This document shows positions 58,251 through 64,000 of a stretch of DNA of 64,000 nt, in pieces. This DNA is from Gloeophyllum trabeum ATCC 11539 (taxonomy: Eukaryota > Basidiomycota > Agaricomycetes > Gloeophyllales > Gloeophyllaceae). The first letter of the stretch is position 1. Each line of letters starts with the position of its first letter. Where the stretch lies: positions 548,297 through 612,296 of the forward strand of contig NW_006920425.1 of the NCBI RefSeq assembly GCF_000344685.1, read 5' to 3'. Made by a program: the position numbers and the translations under genes. A model generated the notes under the pieces. The model saw only the letters and a program-made list of their open reading frames with translations, was not told where the DNA came from and did not search any database.

Positions 58251-59099
58251 AATACTAGATGCTGAGACCGAATGAAATGAGACGTGTTTCAATCCTCAAT
58301 CGGAAGCGACTCACCCATGTCAATAGTTGTCCTCCGACGTTATGTCCTGGCTGACGCAGAGTCGGATACAGCGGCGCTAGCATCTGCTAGCTTTTGTACG
58401 CGCAGATAACTATTAGCACCACCGCTTATCAGAACTTGCCGATGTATGATTAGCATTGGCAAAAGAAGCAGGGGCACTGGCTCCTGCACAGAACTCGCGC
58501 TGATAAGAGTTTGCGCCGCAAGTGGAGGTTGAACAGATCAAGTGCAGGCGTAAGTCCTAGAATCGTCATATCGACAACCGGCCCGAGAAGTGCAGTTGGT
58601 CGCTGTGCCCGTAACTTGTGGTCCAGAGTGAACACGGTGGTCTCTCCAGAATCATGCAGTGATTGGGCATACTTACGAAGCGATATGGGTAGATAGGCCT
58701 AAGGCCTGCCGCGGAACGGCATCATCTTCGTACCTGCTCATATTATTATCAGAACACGAGGAGACAATCGATGAGCGGCAGGACTCACTGTAACAGGGCC
58801 TGAGGGCCAGGGGACTAATTAGTAAGTATTCATGTCTGATTGAAACGATCGCGACAGGCAGAAGTACTCCCGAAACCGCGCACTAGCGAGCGACATCACT
58901 CATTTCGCCAACTTACATAGCCTTGGTTGGCCCTAACCCGCATGAATACATCAGGATCCACAAGCACTCCAACGACAGAGAAGGTTCGAAGCAGAGGATA
59001 CTCATCAACGCTCTCGCATCCTACCGCGAGTCAGTCCACTGCAGGCATAGTGTACGCTTGTTACTCCGAGACGTCAAGTCCTGTACATTACACCGCGAG
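58251..59099. other. Intergenic, POT promoter side
   Basis: A minus-strand open frame at 58450-58635 has no recognised domain. Otherwise nothing supported. Confidence 0.4.
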
Positions 59100-60380
59100 T
59101 CATAGCGGGAGCCAGACAAAACTCGTCCTCGTGGGTATATCCGCATTCGTCGCGACAAGCTGCAAATCCGCCCCGCCCCTCACGCACTTGTAGACCTGCA
59201 CGCCCGCGGTGCCCGCGAATCCCGCCGCGACGAGATACTCGCCCGCCCCGTCCGCGCCCGTGCTCAGCATCATCCCGCGGATCTGGTCCAGCCCCGTGTA
59301 CACCTGCTTCACCTGCCGCACCGAGCCGTCCGACTGCATCGCCCAGACCACGATCGTGTCGCCCCGCGCGTCGAGCGTGCCCGTGTTGCGGTTCGACGTG
59401 TAGATGTACTGCTCCGGGAAGGCGGGCGATTTGGGCGAGAGAAGGATTTCGCCGGCGGCGAAGGCGGAGCCGGAGGGATACGTCGGGGGGAGGGTCGATT
59501 CGTTGGAGAGCAGGGGCGAGCTGCCGTTGGGTGCCTTGGGGAGGGCTTGCGCAGTGAGGGTGCTGGCGAGTTCATGGAGGACGTAAAAGTACCCGTCTGC
59601 AGGGATCTTAGTGATGATACGAGCGCGATGGATCGCCACGTACCGTTGACCACCGCGTGCCTCGGACCACTACCCTTTGGTTGCTCGATCAAGCCTTGAA
59701 TCGCCCACTCGCCTGCGCTGCCGTTCTGCGCGAGCCGCCAGACTTTGTCGCCGCCCTGTGCCACTGTCGTTATTGCGACGAGAATATATCGCCGAACGAG
59801 GCACTCACCAGGTCTGGGACCAGGACCTCGTCTCCGTCCTGAATAGCCTCGTGCGGGTGCGAGACGCCGCCCTCCGGAGGCGGGAACGTCACCACGCGCG
59901 CGGACTTGTCAAAGACCAGCCCTCCGCTCTCCACCGGGATGATCTTGCCGTTGCCCGAGTTGTACTGTCCTGTACTTAGTGTCCGGGTGTATACTGAAAT
60001 AGCAGAGCCGCTCACGTTCATCACTGCGACCTGGCCGCTGCTCAGCGCGCCGCAATACGCCGGCGCGTCGCCCCCGGAGGGGATGGTGTCCACAGGCCCA
60101 GCCAGCGCGCCCTCGGGGCCGACGACGTACGACTGCAGCGCGCCCTCCGTCACCTCGTTCACCGCACTGTCATCCGCACGTCGTCAGTGCCACCGTGTAA
60201 AATAATGGATGCGTCACGTACTATAGGATGCTCGAATTGAACGGATGAAGCGTGATCCACGACGGACTCGGGCCCGTGGGCGACTGGTTGAGCAGCGAGA
60301 GCGTCGACGCGTCGCTGTCGAACAAGTACGAGGCGACGAACGCCGTATATCCCCCCGCGAGGATGGTGAAGTTGACCATG
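59100..60380 (-). CDS. Lactonase-type seven-bladed beta-propeller (6-phosphogluconolactonase/CMLE family)
   Basis: Family of PF10282-type beta-propellers that hydrolyse lactones or cycloisomerise muconates. The start at 60380 is MVNFTILAGGYTAFVASYLF. Blades show the usual 'Tx(S/P)xxxSPSWITLHP' signature (PTGPSPSWITLHPFNSSIL), then AVNEVTEGALQSYVVGPEGA, GGDAPAYCGALSSGQVAVMN, PPPEGGVSHPHEAIQDGDEV with LVPDL, KGSGPRHAVVN, DGYFYVLHELASTLTAQAL, QYIYTSNRNTGTLDARGDTI and a final AGVQVYKCVRGGADL. The stop is 59100-59102. Three or four introns, about 380-390 residues, usual for the family. No signal peptide is seen, so probably cytosolic. The actual lactone is unknown. Confidence 0.85.
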
Positions 60381-61121
60381 GCTCGCTTTCAGTTGGTGAC
60401 GGTTCCGCGAACCGTGTTATGCACTTTTACGTCGAGACGGAGACAAGGATGGCAGACAAAGACGTTGAGTCAAACGACCCCCAAATCGCCAGTTCAAGTT
60501 CGGGGTAGCGAGAAGCACTTTGCCGATGTCGAGGACAAACGGTAACCATGTGCTCTGCACCGCAATTGTGCATTGTTGTACTCTGTCTGCATGATTCTGT
60601 CAGGCGATGACAGCAGGGAAGACCGTCGTACAGAAGATGGAAGACAGCGTCGAATAGTCATACTGAAGGGTGAGGGGAGAGAGGAAAGGGTGCACTGACT
60701 GCAGCTGGGAGAGCTGCGGCAAACAAGATATCTATCCACCGGTATAAATACGACCAGACTCTAGATATACTTCCGCAGATAAAGGTACGATCCTGTTTCG
60801 TAGAGTTTTAATAGTTGTATCCTTCCCTCTCACACTCGCCCCGTAGGATGATATGAACAAGGAATAAATATTGCTGTGATGATACAGAAGCGTCCAAAGG
60901 GAAATATGCATCTAATGCTACATATGGATCAGTCCATGAGTTCTACAATGTGGTGCAAGTCTACTGGAGAGATTAACAAACAGCGCAATCATAGCCGCAG
61001 AACATCCAGAGTCTACGGCGGATCTATTCAGACAATAAAAGAAAGAAAGAAGGTAAAGAACGTCGAGATGAACAGCAACTGCAGCATGGACCGAAAACGT
61101 CGTGACGAAGCCTTGGGCTCT
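60381..61121. other. Intergenic, no gene recognised
   Basis: A/G-rich plus-strand frames between 60876 and 61120 (Lys/Arg/Ser-rich) read through the 3' end of the following minus-strand gene and are not supported as a gene. Confidence 0.4.
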
Positions 61122-62019
61122 TCACGGCCTATACTCGCAAACGTCTTCCCCGCGTTCACGAAGGACACGCTCGGTCGCCTTGCGGTAAGGCAGGACGTGC
61201 GTGTCCTCCAATGTCATGCCGGGCCACGGTCCTTCGCATGCAATGTAATGCGACGGCCCGTTTCCGTGCTAGCAAGAAGGAAGGGGAAAAAAGGTTGCAT
61301 ACCAAGGCGAAAAAGAGACGGATGGACTGACGCGCACCTTGGCCCTCACCCATTTGTACGCAGGGGGTCCGTTCCCAAAGGCCGTCCGCGCTTGGGCATA
61401 CACAAGCTGGCATGGCCCATTAGCCAATAAGCCGACGAGACCAACAGGATCACTGCCTTACACTGATGACCCCACCGAGCAGGGAAGGTGTCGGAGGCTC
61501 AGGCATCTTCCTGTACAGCTTCAGCTCAGCTTCGGCCGACGTCGACGCGGTCTCCCCAAACTGGGGAAAGAATAAGGAAGTCCGAGGACGGCCGCTGTGC
61601 TCCGTCACGAACAACGCGCGGCCCGCGTTGCCATCCTAACGCGCAGCGCAAGTCAGGAGGTGCGACGCGGCGGCAGACAGCGGACAAACCTTGTCCTTCA
61701 CGCATAGGTGACCCACGACGACTCCCATGCGGAACTCGGGCCAGCAATCGTTGACATGGTCATACCGGGCTACGAAAATGGCGGTCCTGACCTGATACCC
61801 GCAGTCGGCCCCAAGAAAGGCGAGTCGGCGAGGTCAGAGAGCGCGTACCTCATAGTCGTCCCTTGCTGCGACGCGAAATCTGGTGGTGACCGCCGGCACA
61901 GCGCAGCGCGGGTTCTCGCAGCACTTGCGGCACATCCGATCCCAGTCGAGGCCTTCAAACTGAGTGAAGGATAAATAATGAGCAGGGACTGCCCCATTCG
62001 CCCCATGCGCGCCCGCCAT
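61122..62019 (-). CDS. Unrecognised protein of about 190 residues with Cys motif
   Basis: A clean spliced reading exists although no family is recognised. The start at 62019 is MAGAHGANGAVPAHYLSFTQ, followed by FEGLDWDRMCRKCCENPRCA (C-x2-CC-x4-C, possible metal or disulfide motif) and VTTRFRVAARDDYE. After an intron (GTACGC...CAG) come VRTAIFVARYDHVNDCWPEF with RMGVVVGHLCVKDK, DGNAGRALFVTEHSGRPRTS, AEAELKLYRKMPEPPTPSLL, then LVYAQARTAFGNGPPAYKWV, ending ATERVLRERGEDVCEYRP with TGA at 61122-61124. Four introns with good GT-AG borders keep the frame open throughout, which argues for a real gene. Probably basidiomycete-restricted. Confidence 0.6.
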
Positions 62020-63825
62020 CCTCGAGTCGAAGGAATATCTCCCGGTGCTTCCAAACTTCCAAACTAGGCGCAGAACGAGCGAACGCAGCCTCCAGGGCAC
62101 GCAAAACACAGAAACACAATCCAGACGATGCGCTCCGCCACCAGGAGACCGCAGCTCTTATAACTCGCGTCCATCCGAGCCGACTCGCGAAACTGTGGCC
62201 CAAAGCGCAGAAATTACGTACTTGTGGCCAAACAGACAAGCGCTCTCTGCGACGCGAGTGAAACCTTCCCACCCATCTGAGCGCGTCCCAAAGTGCTATT
62301 ATGCGCGCGCGCCTGTGGCGAGTCGACCAAGCGTCCATCCAATCGTATTTCTTGGATCTATACAACCAAACAAAGCCAAACTGCCAAGCCTGCCACAAAG
62401 AAGCATGCGCCCGTGCGTGCCTGGATTGCAACGGAGAAAAGGGAGGAGAGGGCCGTGCTTGGACTGAAGCGCGAGCGAAGGGCCTAGAAGTAGCACAGAG
62501 TCGTTCTCGGCCGTGCCGATATATGCCAGCGCGAGGTGGATGGCCGAAACAGGCGTCTTTGCATATTTGCATACAGATGAGACCAGAGAGGGCGACAAGA
62601 GGCTAGAAGACCTTCACGTGCATCGCAGCAGAGAACCAGATACAGTATCGGCAGCAGGAGGGGAAGCGCTTGGACTCAAGCGCGGAGCAAGACCAGCTAG
62701 AGTCGCCCTCGAGAACCGCCATGCGCGCCAGCTTCGGGTAGACAGTCATCGCCCAGGCAACCAAGGGACCAGGAGACAACTCGAACAAGCGCGCCAGCGC
62801 CCGGAAGACCAGCAGTAGTCGATCGCCAGCACGTCCCCAATCTTGGAGCAGACGTATTCAAGAGCCCGCACTGATGACTCATTCAGAGCTCGGACATGCG
62901 CGGCCTGACAACCTTGACGAGGTCCGACACAAACACGTCTTTACGATCGCCCGGTAGGGAGAACACAGTAAGAGCGGCAAGGGACCAGTAGAGCGCACCG
63001 ACGCCCAGATCGATGTCGATGTCGCTTTATGAATCCATGTTCGAAAGCGGGCTTGCCGTGCACCTACAAACATTTCTCGCACGAGCCTTTAATATTCTTC
63101 CTGTAGCATATCCAGCAAAGTACGGCATTCCAGCAGATCGCCCAGGATCACCGCAGGCGAAGCAGGATGTCCGTTCGGAATCACTTTCTCCAGTACTATA
63201 GCTGGCAGAAACCGCGAATACCCCTTGGAGGTCCCGGTAGCACTAATAGAAAAATCAAGCGCACGGAGCAGCGGTGGCGAGGAGCCCGTCGTCATCGATA
63301 ACAGCGACGTAAGGTCGAACATTGTCCTCGAGGTTCCCCTGCAGCTGGCAAGTGGACAAACGTAGCCAAATACTCGGGTGGCGTTGGCGCTACGTATACC
63401 TCGCCATTACACACCGAAAGGTGCAGGGAGAACAGCAAGTAGCAATCTTATTGCTGTTCTGAGAAATGTTGGCCGCGCGGGAAAAATGCAACGAAGTGGG
63501 CGCGCGCGAGTTCTGTTTGCGCGTTCAGCGGTGTCTGTCACTTTCACTTTGTATCTCGACGAATACATATGCTATTACTACAATACCTATACCGTCGTGA
63601 TCCTCTCGTCGAGCTCTAGGTGCTGGTCTCAGAATCAACCCAGTCTGACAACTTTCCACTCCGACCTTCCGGACGACCCCTTCTGTGCAACTTTACGCGT
63701 TTATCTTGTCAACGGCACCTCCTCTCAACTTCGGACTTCTGCGTACGTCGAGTCTATCCACCAGTGCAGGTGCACAGATTGTATTGGGACTACCTAGCTG
63801 CAAAGACCCGAAAGCACACTCAGTC
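62020..63825. other. Region with a possible unrecognised gene on the minus strand
   Basis: Minus-strand segments between about 62600 and 63390 read like exons: NVRPYVAVIDDDGLLATAAP near 63330-63270, ALYWSLAALTVFSLPGDR near 62990, SSVRALEYVCSKIGDVLAID near 62860. They are in different frames and I could not join them with convincing splice sites. The long minus-strand open frame at 61955-62572 overlaps the promoter of the preceding gene and looks like GC-driven noise. Nothing further is supported. Confidence 0.35.
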
Positions 63826-64000
63826 ATGCACGGCCAAAAGGTTTCCGAAGATCTCTGCCGTGCGATAATGCGCATGCTACCCCTCCTAAGCCGAGATGAC
63901 ATTGAGGCATTTACGGGTGTTAGTAAGCGGCAGATAGAGATAGCTCGGCACTTTGAGATACAGGCAAGTGTATAGTCGGTCAGATATTACTCAGCCAGGG
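63826..64000 (+). CDS. N-terminal part of a helix-turn-helix, transposase-like protein (runs off the window)
   Basis: Starts MHGQKVSEDLCRAIMRMLPL and continues LSRDDIEAFTGVSKRQIEIA, a helix-turn-helix pattern seen at the N-terminus of Tc1/mariner-type DDE transposases and domesticated relatives in Agaricomycetes (KxSxDL...R....I...TGVSxRQIxR). After CAG the sequence goes GCAAGTGT, probably a GC-type donor, and the window ends. Whether a DDE domain follows cannot be seen. Confidence 0.45.

Noticed and set aside
61955..62572. 205-codon minus-strand open frame rich in Arg/Trp/Ser
   Set aside because: Overlaps the start of the better-supported spliced gene at 61122-62019 in another frame and has no domain-like pattern.

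Overview
This is a eukaryotic window, most likely an Agaricomycete (mushroom or polypore type) basidiomycete. Genes are broken by many introns of about 45-70 bp with GT-AG (occasionally GC-AG) borders. They lie singly on both strands with no operons, and the families are typical of that class: DUF6534 membrane proteins, OrdA-like P450s, GLE1, MO25/Hym1 and POT transporters. Two runs of N show it is draft scaffold sequence. Exon structures were assembled by eye from splice sites and family conservation, so gene ends are firmer than every internal junction.

Layout. 1-5167: the 3' part of a P450 and a DUF6534 membrane protein, both +. 5168-8648: no gene recognised. 8649-10122: RING-finger/coiled-coil protein. 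12744-13992: two tandem small genes (-) resembling only the N-terminal helical domain of cyanate hydratase. 14457-16635: a complete P450 (-), paralogous to the first. 18167-19747: second DUF6534 gene. 19911-20429: a short hAT-like element with an 8-bp target duplication, just upstream of GLE1 (20559-22542). 23182-24545: HYM1/MO25 (-). 24546-29267: gene-poor, holding a perfect 302-bp-arm palindrome split by a 618-bp N gap. 29268-31124: third DUF6534 gene. 32399-38979: two old-yellow-enzyme paralogues in opposite orientation on either side of RPL24 and GNA1. 39950-42142: an acyl-CoA/4-coumarate-CoA ligase ending in a peroxisomal AKL signal. 42620-44515: a secreted Cys-rich/Ser-Gly-Thr-rich wall-type protein. 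44516-52975: an 8-kb repeat region of foldback elements, nested insertions and a second N gap. 52976-54501: fourth DUF6534 gene (-), close to the second copy. 55521-58250: POT-type peptide transporter (-). 59100-60380: lactonase-type beta-propeller (-). 61122-62019: an unrecognised Cys-containing protein (-). 63826-64000: the start of a helix-turn-helix, transposase-like protein.

How the parts relate. Housekeeping genes (GLE1, HYM1, RPL24, GNA1) alternate with accessory genes that have been duplicated locally, often inverted: P450, DUF6534, OYE and the cyanase-N-like pair. P450, OYE and CoA-ligase enzymes occur together, but no synthase or backbone enzyme is visible, so I do not call a biosynthetic cluster. 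The most interesting points are an OYE paralogue that has lost two conserved active-site residues (His to Asp, Tyr to Phe) while its sister keeps both, the stand-alone cyanase-N-like pair, the foldback repeats, and strong evidence that the first N gap is spurious.
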